Under the pieces are notes generated by a model that made no database searches, was not told the origin of the DNA, and saw nothing but the letters and a program-made list of their open reading frames with translations. Shown here in pieces: positions 26,843 to 35,825 of a DNA stretch of 64,000 nt. The stretch is from Pseudomonas luteola NBRC 103146. GTDB lineage: Bacteria > Pseudomonadota > Gammaproteobacteria > Pseudomonadales > Pseudomonadaceae. The stretch spans positions 1 through 64,000 of the forward strand of contig NZ_BDAE01000021.1 of the NCBI RefSeq assembly GCF_002091675.1, in the 5' to 3' direction. Every line of letters begins with the position of its first letter. Position 1 is the first letter of the stretch. Position numbers and translations under genes: made by a program.

Positions 26843-26872
26843 GGCGGTCGGTGCTCGACCAGACTGACCGCC
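26843..26872 (-). terminator. Terminator-like hairpin of the MFS gene
   Basis: GGCGGTC (26843-26849) and GACCGCC (26866-26872) pair across a 16-base loop; on the minus strand the stem is followed by TTT. It lies 10 bases beyond the end of the CynX-type gene. Confidence 0.5.
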
Positions 26873-26882
26873 AAGGTAGCAC

Positions 26883-28079
26883 CTAGCGAGGCTGTAAACG
26901 CCAGCTATGAGACTCGAACTGAGCGGCAGGCTTAAAACGCATCACGATTGCCATCAGCACCACAATACCGAATGCCATCAGCAGCCATGCCTGGGAAAGA
27001 TTGGTTGAGTGTTCTCGTATCAACCCCGCCAGGAAGGGCATACCGCTGGCAATGATGTAACCGCCCCCCTGTACGAACCCCATCAACGCGCCAGCGCCTT
27101 TGGCATCGCTGACGTGATCCATAGTCACGATCAGGGAGAGCGGAAACAGTGCGCCGATTCCGATACCGAGCAATACGGCGGCGGGAATGGCCATTGACAA
27201 GGGCGCGATCACGAGTCCTGCCAACCCCGCCAATATCAGCAGCAACATACCTAATAACGGAACACGCCGATCAGGAAAGCGGCCGATGAACATTGATACG
27301 GAAAGCCCTGCTGCTACTTCCGTTAGCGTCAGTGCGCCGAGCAGATAGCCGCTGTCAGCTGCAGACCACCCCAACTGAACATAGAACGGCGGGAGCCAGG
27401 CGAGTACCAATGTATACGCACCAGTACCGATACCAAAAGCCGCCATCAGCAACCAGGCTCTACCGGCACCCAACGGGAGCCGGACGGGCGCGGTGGCGGC
27501 TGGTGCAGTTTCATGTGAGGCAGTCTGCCTCCACGCCAGCGCACCCAGGACTGCAGGAACGGACCACAGGGCAAAAGTGATTTCCCAATTACCGGTGATC
27601 TGTGTTAGCGGCGACGCTGACGCTGCAGCAAGCGCGGCCCCACCCATGATACCGGTGGTGTAAAGGCCCATCAGCATACCTACACGGGTAGGAAAGTGAC
27701 GTTTGATATAAGCGGGCAGTAGCGCCTGTACCAACGCGATGCCCAGCCCTGCAAGCATGGCCGTCAGGACAAGCCCGGTTGTCGAAGGCAGCAGCCAGCG
27801 TAATACACCTGCCAGCGCAATCGCCGTTACGCCAGCCATAACCCCTTTATATTCACCCAAAAGCACCTGAAGCCGAGAACCAAACAAGGCACCCACGCCC
27901 ATTGCGAATACGGGCAATGTCGTCAGCAGACCTGCCGAAGCATTGGTAAGCCCAGTCGTATGCTGGATTTCATCGAGCAATGGTCCAATCGCAGCCAGGA
28001 TGGGCCTTAGGTTAAGGCTGACCAGCATCAGGGCCAACACTACTGGCCAGGTTCTATAGGTGTGGTTCGGGGCAGTCAT
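26883..28079 (-). CDS. CynX/NimT-type MFS transporter
   Basis: A 398-residue major facilitator with 12 predicted helices. Start ATG 28079 lies 6 bases after AAAGGAG. The opening VVLALMLVSLNLRPILAAIGPLL and the block GIALVQALLPAYIKRHFPTR are characteristic of the CynX/NimT/YycB group, whose members transport cyanate, 2-nitroimidazole or unknown small anions and drugs. It is divergent from a MarR regulator, with two pseudo-palindromes in the 87-base spacer, so export of a compound sensed by the regulator is likely. Confidence 0.9.
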   Translation of the reverse strand: MTAPNHTYRTWPVVLALMLVSLNLRPILAAIGPLLDEIQHTTGLTNASAGLLTTLPVFAMGVGALFGSRLQVLLGEYKGVMAGVTAIALAGVLRWLLPSTTGLVLTAMLAGLGIALVQALLPAYIKRHFPTRVGMLMGLYTTGIMGGAALAAASASPLTQITGNWEITFALWSVPAVLGALAWRQTASHETAPAATAPVRLPLGAGRAWLLMAAFGIGTGAYTLVLAWLPPFYVQLGWSAADSGYLLGALTLTEVAAGLSVSMFIGRFPDRRVPLLGMLLLILAGLAGLVIAPLSMAIPAAVLLGIGIGALFPLSLIVTMDHVSDAKGAGALMGFVQGGGYIIASGMPFLAGLIREHSTNLSQAWLLMAFGIVVLMAIVMRFKPAAQFESHSWRLQPR

Positions 28080-28121
28080 GCACAACTCCTTTTTGATTGT
28101 CTGGATTGACCTCTCTATAAT

Positions 28122-28154
28122 TACCTTAATGCAAAGTATCTTAACGTCAAGATA
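28122..28154. promoter_or_regulatory. Candidate MarR operator pair
   Basis: Two pseudo-palindromes lie in the spacer between the CynX-type gene and the MarR gene: TACCTT-N5-AAAGTA (28122-28138, one mismatch) and TATCTT-N6-AAGATA (28137-28154, perfect arms). They overlap by two bases. MarR dimers bind 16-20 bp inverted repeats of this size, and the second overlaps the region just before the regulator start, fitting autoregulation. Confidence 0.6.
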
Positions 28155-28166
28155 TGAGGATAAAAT

Positions 28167-28664
28167 ATGACTGATCGAGCCCTGCTTGCTGCTCAGCAGT
28201 GGAAAACCCAACGGCCGGATATAGACCCCTTCCCCATGCAGGTCCTGGGGAGATTTGGTGAACTTGCCCAGCTGATTACGCGGGATTACATCAATCCCTT
28301 CTTTGCCCGCTATGAATTGCATCCCGGGGAGTTTGATGTATTGGCCACCCTGCGGCGCTCGGGAGAGCCATTTGCATTGACGCCAACGGCGCTTTATGAG
28401 GCGGCAATGATCTCTTCAGGTGGCATGACCAACCGCCTGGATCGTCTGGAGCGCGCCGAATTGATAGAACGGCGCAAACACCCCTCTGACCGCCGCGGTA
28501 CACTGGTCGCCTTGACAGACAAAGGGCGAATGCTGATCGATGAGATGCTGGCGCCACATGTTGAAAACGAGCGCCAGGTATTGGCCGCACTGACCGCTGC
28601 AGAACAGCATCAACTGGATCAGCTCCTGGGCAAGCTGATCACAGGCCTTTCGAAGGGTGTGTAA
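28167..28664 (+). CDS. MarR-family transcriptional regulator
   Basis: A 165-residue winged helix regulator. The MarR core runs from HPGEFDVLATLRRSGEPFAL (about 52-71) through MISSGGMTNRLDRLERAELI (recognition helix, about 79-98) to the wing HPSDRRGTLVALTDKG. The N-terminal and C-terminal helices form the dimer interface. It is divergent from an MFS exporter and close to two pseudo-palindromes, the classical layout for ligand-responsive repression of the exporter and of itself. Confidence 0.93.
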   Translation: MTDRALLAAQQWKTQRPDIDPFPMQVLGRFGELAQLITRDYINPFFARYELHPGEFDVLATLRRSGEPFALTPTALYEAAMISSGGMTNRLDRLERAELIERRKHPSDRRGTLVALTDKGRMLIDEMLAPHVENERQVLAALTAAEQHQLDQLLGKLITGLSKGV

Positions 28665-28798
28665 TACAGAAGGTCATTAAATAAAAAGAAAACTGTCTAT
28701 GCCGCTTCGCTTTTCTCTCGGCTACAGTCATGTCACGTCACATGCTGTGACCTGCGTCGCTCGGACGGTTCCGGGCGCTTACGTCTATCGAGGAAAAC

Positions 28799-30034
28799 AT
28801 GGCTGACTCCAGCTCCATGCGTCGCTTCACGCGTATTGATCGTCTCCCCCCTTACGTTTTCAACATTACCGCTGAACTCAAGCTGGCCGCTCGCCGTCGT
28901 GGCGAGGACATCATCGACCTGAGCATGGGTAATCCGGACGGCGCCACACCGCCTCACATTGTGGAAAAGCTGTGCCAGGTCGCCCAGCGTGAAGACACTC
29001 ACGGCTACTCCAGCTCCAAAGGCATTCCTCGCCTGCGCCGCGCCATCTCGTGCTGGTATCAGGATCGTTATTCAGTCGAAATTGATCCGGAGTCCGAAGC
29101 CATCGTCACGATTGGGTCAAAGGAAGGTCTCGCCCATCTTATGCTGGCAACCCTGGACGCCGGCGACACGGTACTGGTACCCAACCCCAGCTATCCGATT
29201 CATATCTATGGTGCTGTTATTGCAGGTGCCCAGGTACGCTCCGTACCGCTGGTACCGGGTATGGATTTTTTTGCCGAGCTTGAGCGGGCTATTCGCGAAA
29301 GTATTCCCAAGCCAAAGATGATGATCCTGGGGTTTCCATCCAATCCCACAGCTCAATGCGTTGAGCTTGAGTTTTTCGAGCGTGTCATCGGCCTGGCCAA
29401 GCAATACAACGTTCTGGTCGTTCACGACCTTGCCTATGCCGACATCGTGTTCGACGGCTGGAAGGCACCGTCCATCATGCAAGTACCGGGTGCCAAGGAC
29501 ATCGCCGTCGAGTTCTTCACTCTGTCCAAAAGCTACAACATGGCCGGCTGGCGAATCGGCTTCATGGTAGGCAACCCCGAGTTGGTCAACGCGCTCGCGC
29601 GTATCAAGAGCTACCATGATTACGGGACATTTACCCCATTACAGGTAGCTGCGATTGCGGCATTGGAAGGCGATCAGCAATGCGTTCGTGACATTGCTAC
29701 GCAGTACCAGCAACGTCGAGATGTGCTGGTGAAAGGTCTCCATGAAGCGGGCTGGATGGTTGAGAATCCAAAGGCATCGATGTATGTCTGGGCTAAAATT
29801 CCTGAAGTCTATGCGCACCTGGGCTCGCTTGAATTTGCCAAGAAGCTGCTGGCGGATGCCAAGGTATCGGTCTCACCCGGGATTGGATTTGGAGACTACG
29901 GCGATGACCATGTCCGTTTCGCGTTGATTGAAAACCAGGACCGTATTCGTCAGGCCGTGCGGGGTATCAAGGCCATGTTCCGGGCCGACGGCATCCTTGC
30001 CAAACCCGCGGCTCAAAAGACTGTAAGACTGTAA
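28799..30034 (+). CDS. alaC: Alanine transaminase AlaC-type
   Basis: A 411-residue class I/II PLP aminotransferase. The sequence [35 protein letters not shown] (residues 15-49) and [16 protein letters not shown] match the AlaC (YfdZ) group that makes alanine from pyruvate and glutamate. Schiff-base Lys244 sits in [14 protein letters not shown]; the PLP contacts NP at 179-183 region (FPSNPTAQ) and VHDLAYAD are present. In Pseudomonas a similar gene often lies near methionine or cell-wall genes; here it is convergent with D-Ala-D-Ala ligase, a curious but possibly chance pairing of two alanine enzymes. A strong terminator follows. Confidence 0.92.
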   Translation: MADSSSMRRFTRIDRLPPYVFNITAELKLAARRRGEDIIDLSMGNPDGATPPHIVEKLCQVAQREDTHGYSSSKGIPRLRRAISCWYQDRYSVEIDPESEAIVTIGSKEGLAHLMLATLDAGDTVLVPNPSYPIHIYGAVIAGAQVRSVPLVPGMDFFAELERAIRESIPKPKMMILGFPSNPTAQCVELEFFERVIGLAKQYNVLVVHDLAYADIVFDGWKAPSIMQVPGAKDIAVEFFTLSKSYNMAGWRIGFMVGNPELVNALARIKSYHDYGTFTPLQVAAIAALEGDQQCVRDIATQYQQRRDVLVKGLHEAGWMVENPKASMYVWAKIPEVYAHLGSLEFAKKLLADAKVSVSPGIGFGDYGDDHVRFALIENQDRIRQAVRGIKAMFRADGILAKPAAQKTVRL

Positions 30035-30043
30035 GGCTGAACA

Positions 30044-30070
30044 AAGGCTAAGGCAGACTGCCTTAGCCTT
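30044..30070. terminator. Bidirectional terminator
   Basis: AAGGCTAAGG (30044-30053) pairs with CCTTAGCCTT (30061-30070) across CAGACTG; the stem is perfect and T-rich on both exits. It separates the convergent alaC and ddl genes. Confidence 0.85.
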
Positions 30071-30078
30071 CTTCTCGA

Positions 30079-31173
30079 CTAACGTGAATGCTTAAGTGCA
30101 CGCTCCTGGGCATGACGCTCCTGCGCCAGCTCAATCAACCGAGTGATCAAATCCTGATAAGACAGCCCGCTAGCCTCCCAGAGCTTGGGATACATGCTGA
30201 TATTGGTAAAGCCCGGGAGGGTATTGACCTCATTGATCAAGACCTCGCCACTGGCTGTCAGAAACACATCGACCCTTGCCAGTCCTGAACATCCCAGCAC
30301 TTTGAATGCGTCCAACGCCAGTGAGCGTATGCGCTCGCTGATCGCAGATGGTAGATCCGCCGGGACGTTGACCTCAGCCGCTGCGTCATCAATATATTTA
30401 GTGTCGTATGAGTAGAAACCACTGTGCACAACGATTTCTCCGCACGCACTGGCGACCGGCTCATCGTTTCCGAGAACTGCACACTCGATTTCACGCCCCT
30501 TGACGGACTGCTCCACCAACACTTTGGTGTCGTAGGCAAATGCCTGAGCCATTGCATCAAGGTATTCGGCTTCCGTTTCTGCCTTGCTGACACCTACGGA
30601 CGAACCTTGATTGGCAGGTTTGACGAACACCGGCGTCCCTAACGCTGCGGTGACCTCACTGAATGAAGTGCGGGCAGCGGTCAGGCGGCTGAACGTTAGG
30701 AAAGGAGTAATCGGTAAACCCGCATCGCGCAATAGCCGCTTGGTAACATCCTTATCCATGCAGACAGCAGACCCCAGCACGCCAGACCCCACGAAAGGCA
30801 GATCGGCCATGCGGAGAAGCCCTTGGAGAGAGCCGTCTTCGCCCAAGGGGCCGTGCACAATCGGGAAAATGACATCAATTTGCCCCAGCGCCAGGGCAGA
30901 AGAGGTTTCAATCAGTTGCTGCTCACGCTGTCCTGGCACAAGGGCCAAGGCTCGATTGGACCGATTGAGTGCAATGAGCGCGGGGTTCTCAGCATGAAGC
31001 AGATAATCGGACGCATCATTGAGATGCCATCGGCCTTCCTTGTCGATTCCGATAAGAATGACCTCGAATTTCGCCTTGTCGATGGCGTCGACAATATTTT
31101 TGGCGGATTGTAAGGAAACCTCATGCTCCGAAGAGCGACCGCCAAAGATGACCCCTACTCGCGTCTTGCTCAC
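30079..31173 (-). CDS. ddl: D-alanine-D-alanine ligase
   Basis: A 364-residue ATP-grasp enzyme that joins two D-alanines for peptidoglycan. Start: GTG 31173, 7 bases after GAGGAG; an in-frame TTG 5 codons earlier overlaps that ribosome binding site. Motifs: [19 protein letters not shown] at the N-terminus, [29 protein letters not shown] for ATP binding, GLARVDVFL and [11 protein letters not shown] for metal and phosphate. The length fits the longer Ddl subgroup. It is not in an mur operon, so it is probably the second Ddl (DdlA-like) found in many gammaproteobacteria. Confidence 0.95.
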   Translation of the reverse strand: MSKTRVGVIFGGRSSEHEVSLQSAKNIVDAIDKAKFEVILIGIDKEGRWHLNDASDYLLHAENPALIALNRSNRALALVPGQREQQLIETSSALALGQIDVIFPIVHGPLGEDGSLQGLLRMADLPFVGSGVLGSAVCMDKDVTKRLLRDAGLPITPFLTFSRLTAARTSFSEVTAALGTPVFVKPANQGSSVGVSKAETEAEYLDAMAQAFAYDTKVLVEQSVKGREIECAVLGNDEPVASACGEIVVHSGFYSYDTKYIDDAAAEVNVPADLPSAISERIRSLALDAFKVLGCSGLARVDVFLTASGEVLINEVNTLPGFTNISMYPKLWEASGLSYQDLITRLIELAQERHAQERALKHSR

Positions 31174-31308
31174 GACCCTGCTCCTCAAGCGTTATACGCA
31201 GCCATAGGATACAGGGCAGAAGCGATTTGAAAATCGGTGCTATTGAATTATCGATTAGAAAACTGATTACGCGAACCAGAATCGCCCAGCCTGAATAAAA
31301 CGCAGTTG

Positions 31309-31500
31309 TCAGGCACTAACGCCCTGATGCTGCCATTCGGCTTCAAGCTGAGCCTCCAGCAAACTCAAGGTATTATAGGCTTCCGAGTAATCCAGAAAAG
31401 TTTTCTGGACGAGCAGGCGGGCCTGGTCTACCTTTGTCTGGTACTGACGAATTTCCTTCTGCAGCTCTACGAGCCGTCTCGCCTTATCTCTTTCCGCCAC
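31309..31500 (-). CDS. Small coiled-coil protein
   Basis: A 63-residue, highly charged helical protein (AERDKARRLVELQKEIRQYQ onward) with a continuous heptad-like pattern, ending AEWQHQGVSA. I place the start at GTG 31500, 7 bases after GGAGGG; an ATG five codons upstream (31515) is possible but would bury that ribosome binding site. No family recognised. It could be a small scaffold or regulator. Confidence 0.6.
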   Translation of the reverse strand: MAERDKARRLVELQKEIRQYQTKVDQARLLVQKTFLDYSEAYNTLSLLEAQLEAEWQHQGVSA

Positions 31501-31790
31501 GCCATCACCCTCCATGAGACCTGAAAAGAGGCGGGCTATTATGTGCTGCAGATCACATTACGGAAATGCCGCCTGTCTATCTTTTTAGACCATTCAGCGG
31601 CTTTATCATTGACTAAAATCAAAATGATATCTAGCGACATGGCTACGGTCTTTTACCTTTTCTAAAGTAAAAACAGACATACCAAGCCTAAGTCTTTGTT
31701 CTTGATGATCGGAGACCTACTGGTAAGCCGTCATGCTTCCTTCATCGCGCATTCATCATTTCTTAACATTCGATACGTAACATTTATTTC
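31501..31790. other. Intergenic, AT-rich
   Basis: No gene seen. An Anr-like site with one mismatch, TTGACTAAAATCAA, lies at 31609-31622, about 110 bases before the small coiled-coil gene. The region is AT-rich compared with its surroundings. Confidence 0.4.
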
Positions 31791-31832
31791 GACCGCTTTA
31801 GTTTCCCCACGGTTACCCGTTCTAAGGCGGTC
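31791..31832. terminator. Hairpin downstream of dld
   Basis: GACCGCTTTAG (31791-31801) pairs with CTAAGGCGGTC (31822-31832) with one G-T position; the loop is 20 bases. It lies about 40 bases beyond the dld stop on the minus strand and is followed by an A/T-rich tract. Terminator or 3' structure. Confidence 0.45.
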
Positions 31833-31873
31833 ATTTATTCTCTTCGCCTGATTTAACTCAGCATCTAATTTCG

Positions 31874-33643
31874 TTACTCAATCACCCTTCCCGCCTGTAC
31901 TCCCGGCTCTGCCCAATGGCTGCACTTGCTGGTGTGTCCGATGCCTGGGTTGAAGCTATTGCATGGATCGAGCTTGCGGTAGAACGCTTTTAGGCCCGGC
32001 TTGGCATGGTAGAGATGGCCCACGTTGTGTTCTGCCGGATACTCTGCACCGCGCTGATCCAGTAAGTCCCACATGCGATGCTCAATCGCCAGACAGTCAT
32101 TACCTTTCTTGACGATGTAATCCTGATGGAAAACATGGCAGAAGAAATGACCGTAGTACAGCTTATGGACAAGCTTGCCATCGAGGTCAGCGGGAAGCGT
32201 TTCGAACCACTCCCGGTCATTGCGTCTCAATGCAATGTCCAGCGCCACGATGTCTTCCACCTCCTTAGGGTGAACGTCCCGATAACGTATCGCTGCGCTG
32301 GCAGCGGCAAAGCGATGCAGGAACGCCTTGCGCCCCTCCTCAGCGGTACACCTGAAATAGGCACCACGGGCTTGACCGAAAAAGCTGTCCAGGTAACGCT
32401 GCGTCTCATCGATCAAAGGGCCCGCGACCTTGAGTATCAAATGATGCTCATACTGATCCCGATACGCTTTCATTCGCTTGGGCAGATGGCTTGGGAACAA
32501 CCGGCTCAGTGCCTGCAGAACCCGGTCACCCAAGTGCGATGGTAGAAAGCTGAAGCGATTGAATACCTCATCGAAACGGCTCTTGAGCGAGAACAACTTG
32601 GGCAGCCGTTCGGTGCCCAGGCGGTCGATGATGAGAAAAGTGTCTTTACCGTAGGCTTCTGCGACATCGAAGGCATCCCGATGCATGTACTCACCGGCAA
32701 TGGGTAATTGCGGAAAGTTGGCGAGCATATGCCGCCGGATTTCCGTAAGGTCGGCGGTATCGTTAGTGCCGATATAGAAAACCGCGGTATCTTTCTCGAT
32801 GGGAAAGGTATCCAGCCGAACCGCAAAAACAGCCAGCTTTCCTGCGCTGCCAGAAGCCTCGTACAAGCGGCTCGTGTCGGCGTTGAAGCGCGCCGGGGTA
32901 TCGGCATCTACCTCCCGCACATGGCTGGTGTAGCCCTTGTCAGAACCGGCCCCTGCGTCACGTTCGATGTCGGCTTCACTGTACTGGTGATTATCCAGCC
33001 GCGTCAGGATTTCCTCCGGCGTACTGCCTAGCGCAACACCAAGGTGATTGACCAGATGAAGCTCACCACGCTCATCCAGACGTGCATAAAGCGCCATCTG
33101 GGTATACGCCGGGCCGCGCTGGATGAGCGAACCGCCTGAATTATTACAGACACCACCCAGCACGGACGCACCGATGCAAGAGGAGCCAATCACCGAATGA
33201 GGCTCCCGGCCGTGAACTTTCAGCTCTCGCTCCAGCTGATCAAGGGTGGACCCAGGAAAACAGATCACCTGGTCTCCATTCATGATCAGCTGGATCTTCT
33301 TCATGCGCATGGTATTGATGAGCACAATGTCACGGTCGTAATCGTTGCCGTCGGGCGTTGATCCGCCTGTAAGCCCTGTATTGGCCGCCTGCATGATGAT
33401 AATCGTATTGGCTTTCACACACGCCTTGACCACCTCCCACTGTTCCAGAAGCGAACCTGGCTGAACGACGGCAATCGCATCACCCGTACCAAAGCGATAC
33501 CCGCTGCGAAATCGCTTTGTGCGAGAGGGGTCGGTCAATACGTGCTGAGGGCCGACCACCCCTTTCAAATGGTGAATAAGCGCTTCCCTGTCACGGGCAA
33601 TGGCGTCGTCTACAGCAAGAGCGACGGGCGATGACGCGTGCAT
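31874..33643 (-). CDS. dld: Quinone-dependent D-lactate dehydrogenase
   Basis: A 589-residue FAD protein of the Dld type. Start ATG 33643 after TTTGGAG; the frame is open a further 23 codons. The FAD-binding PCMH block is visible (VVQPGSLLEQWEVVKACVKA and NTGLTGGSTPDGNDYDRDIV), then SVIGSSCIGASVLGGVCNNSGG, and the family's large membrane-facing insertion and C-terminal domain (HNVGHLYHAKPGLKAFYRKL). The enzyme is a peripheral membrane protein that oxidises D-lactate to pyruvate and passes electrons to quinone. It is far from the ldhA-lldP pair but closes the same pathway. Length is slightly above the E. coli enzyme. Confidence 0.95.
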   Translation of the reverse strand: MHASSPVALAVDDAIARDREALIHHLKGVVGPQHVLTDPSRTKRFRSGYRFGTGDAIAVVQPGSLLEQWEVVKACVKANTIIIMQAANTGLTGGSTPDGNDYDRDIVLINTMRMKKIQLIMNGDQVICFPGSTLDQLERELKVHGREPHSVIGSSCIGASVLGGVCNNSGGSLIQRGPAYTQMALYARLDERGELHLVNHLGVALGSTPEEILTRLDNHQYSEADIERDAGAGSDKGYTSHVREVDADTPARFNADTSRLYEASGSAGKLAVFAVRLDTFPIEKDTAVFYIGTNDTADLTEIRRHMLANFPQLPIAGEYMHRDAFDVAEAYGKDTFLIIDRLGTERLPKLFSLKSRFDEVFNRFSFLPSHLGDRVLQALSRLFPSHLPKRMKAYRDQYEHHLILKVAGPLIDETQRYLDSFFGQARGAYFRCTAEEGRKAFLHRFAAASAAIRYRDVHPKEVEDIVALDIALRRNDREWFETLPADLDGKLVHKLYYGHFFCHVFHQDYIVKKGNDCLAIEHRMWDLLDQRGAEYPAEHNVGHLYHAKPGLKAFYRKLDPCNSFNPGIGHTSKCSHWAEPGVQAGRVIE

Positions 33644-33892
33644 AAGAACTCCAAAGGCAGTAGCTAAAGATTGGCTTCTTCCATGGTAGACCTGGCCTAC
33701 CCGCGCTTCCACCCACTCGCGGCGAAGGTCTAATTCCAGTAGAAACTGCCGTTATCCACCAGAGAAGAAGAAATAATCTGGTAATTGTCAGGCTTTGCGA
33801 TTTGAAGTCGAGATCTTCAAGAAAACGTTAATTACAGGTTTGAACGGGTATAAGGCCACTTAGGAAGAAAAATATCTAGAGTCGCTACAAAA

Positions 33893-33909
33893 CCTGACTT
33901 TTAGTCAGG
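33893..33909 (-). terminator. Intrinsic terminator of the GH15 gene
   Basis: On the minus strand CCTGACT, a 3-base loop and AGTCAGG are followed by TTTTG. It lies about 105 bases after the GH15 gene's stop and before dld, both on the minus strand, so dld has its own promoter in 33644-33890. Confidence 0.6.
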
Positions 33910-34013
33910 CCTGTGCAGGCAAACGCAGGCTTGATATCTATTAACTCTGCTATTCCCAATCCCTAGCATCGTCTGTCTGCGCTCATTAGAGAGGTTTTGT
34001 TAACCGCTCTTAC

Positions 34014-35687
34014 TCAGGACTCGGTCTTAGCAGGGTCATCAACGGCCAGAATGGCATGGATCATGGCAAGATGACTTAAACCTTGAGGGAAGTTGCCCAG
34101 TGCTTCGCCGGTCTGGGGGTCCATCATCTCAGTCATCAACCCCACCCCGTTGGTTGATACCTTCAGCACGTCCTCCATCAATGCCTTGGCGCGCTCGTTG
34201 TCACCCAGCACAGCATAAGCTTCAACCAGCCAGAACGAACAGGCCAGAAACGCGCCCTCTTCTTTCTCCGCACCGCTATAGCGATACACCAGCGGGCCGC
34301 GCGCCAGTTCACGATGGATTGCTTCACACGTGGTGATCAACCGCTGCTTGCTCTCAAAGCCGAAGCGAATAGCAAGCAAGAGACCGGCGTCCAGCTTGTC
34401 AGTACCGGCATAGAAGGTGTAAGCCTGCTTGGCCTCGGACCAGCAATGTTCATCAATCCAGTCACGGACACGGTCACGCTCACGCTCCCAGCGCTTTTGC
34501 ATCGTATTGGGAATGTGACCCTTTTCTGCCAACTTGACTGCTCGATCCAAGGCAAACCAGCAGCCTAACTTGGACATGGTGTAATGCTGCTCTTCTTCCA
34601 GCTCCCACATCCCGGCGTCCTTGCAACGCCATTGATCAGCGCAGAGATTGGCCAGCTCGACCAGCATTCCGGCGGTATTAAAATCCAGGATATGACCGCC
34701 CTCCACATACATGAGGATGGTTTCTAAAAGATCGCCATACAGGCTCAGCTGGCATTGATAACTTGCTCGGTTGCCTACTCGAACAGGGCTGGACTTTCGA
34801 TAGCCCGGCACATTGATCACCCGTTCTTCCGGTGCCTTATCGCCCTCCAGAGTAAAGCAGGTGTGTAGACGGTGGCCGTGCCGGCGGATGACGTTCTGCA
34901 ACCACGCCAGCGCAGCCTGTGCTTCTGCCATGGCACCAATGCGCAGGAATGCTTTGATGGTAAACACCGCATCTCGTACCCATGCATAGCGGTACTCGTA
35001 ATTCTTGTCGCCTCCCAATCTTTCAGGCAGCCCACACGTAGGTGCCGCCACGATAGCGCCACTTGGCGAATACAAGAGGAGTTTTAGCGCCAGAGCCGAA
35101 CGAATGACTGCTTCCTTGAACACCCCCTGGTATTGCAGACCTTCAGCCCATTCCCGCCACGCCATGTCACTGCGATCAATACGCTTGTCGACTTCCTCAA
35201 GTGTTGGCACAGCCAACGGCTCATTCTCGGCCGCCATCAGCGCCAATACGGTACGGTCCCCTTGTTTCAACGTAACGCGTGCACGCACCAGCCGGTCGGT
35301 ACATTCATCAATCACCACCTCATCGCCGTAGCACAGCATGGCCATCAGACCATCGATATGCATCACTTCACCGTTCGGTGTCTGGCGAATCCACGGTGAG
35401 ATGGTCTGGCCTCGCGTACCAGGCACTAACTCGATACTAAGCGTTACCTCACCCTGTACGCCCTCAATACGTCGCCCTAGCTCGGACCAGGGCAACCGGC
35501 CAGCAGATCCACTGTTAAGCGACTCGGTCAGGCGGACCTGACCCGAGTCGGTCTCAAACAACGTCTCCAGTACATTGCTGCTTTGCAGATAGGCACGTCG
35601 GGCTGTGTAAGGTTGGACAGGGGTAATCGAAAAATAACCACCGCTGGGAGCATCCAGCAGACGATCAAACAGAGGGGGTGAGTCCAT
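34014..35687 (-). CDS. GH15 glycoside hydrolase, N-terminus lost by frameshift
   Basis: The intact frame encodes 557 residues of a glucoamylase/trehalase-type GH15 protein: GGDKNYEYRYAWVRDAVFTI (catalytic-domain signature, WVRDA), then EEGAFLACSFWLVEAYAVLG with the second catalytic Glu region, and GNFPQGLSHLAMI at the end. The start at ATG 35687 falls inside a conserved block (normally ...DWLCLPRFDSPS-type), so the frame lacks about 43 residues. Those residues exist upstream in another frame (35665-35814). A two-base loss near 35698 explains it. If real, the protein lacks the first strands of the N-terminal beta-sandwich. It follows an SDR gene by a few bases, suggesting one osmotic or carbon-storage operon. 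Confidence 0.8.
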   Translation of the reverse strand: MDSPPLFDRLLDAPSGGYFSITPVQPYTARRAYLQSSNVLETLFETDSGQVRLTESLNSGSAGRLPWSELGRRIEGVQGEVTLSIELVPGTRGQTISPWIRQTPNGEVMHIDGLMAMLCYGDEVVIDECTDRLVRARVTLKQGDRTVLALMAAENEPLAVPTLEEVDKRIDRSDMAWREWAEGLQYQGVFKEAVIRSALALKLLLYSPSGAIVAAPTCGLPERLGGDKNYEYRYAWVRDAVFTIKAFLRIGAMAEAQAALAWLQNVIRRHGHRLHTCFTLEGDKAPEERVINVPGYRKSSPVRVGNRASYQCQLSLYGDLLETILMYVEGGHILDFNTAGMLVELANLCADQWRCKDAGMWELEEEQHYTMSKLGCWFALDRAVKLAEKGHIPNTMQKRWERERDRVRDWIDEHCWSEAKQAYTFYAGTDKLDAGLLLAIRFGFESKQRLITTCEAIHRELARGPLVYRYSGAEKEEGAFLACSFWLVEAYAVLGDNERAKALMEDVLKVSTNGVGLMTEMMDPQTGEALGNFPQGLSHLAMIHAILAVDDPAKTES

Positions 35688-35814
35688 ATTGGGGACACCA
35701 CCAATCGATGGAGCCGTCAGTCGCTACCAGAGCGACCGAGCGGCCATCACTTAACGCAGCATAATTTTCCAGGGGCGCGTACCCCTCAATGCGGTGCGTC
35801 TCGAACGTCTGCAT
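35665..35814 (-). pseudogene. Displaced N-terminal fragment of the GH15 gene
   Basis: From ATG 35814 the minus strand reads MQTFETHRIEGYAPLENYAA and VALVATDGSIDWWC, the classical GH15 N-terminus, then runs out of frame after codon 40 and stops at 35665. The following conserved residues (PNMDSPPLFDRL) are in the frame of the main gene, offset so that two bases appear missing within the GGTGGTGT run near 35698. The ATG is 12 bases after the upstream SDR stop. Confidence 0.8.
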
Positions 35815-35825
35815 GATGCGATCCG

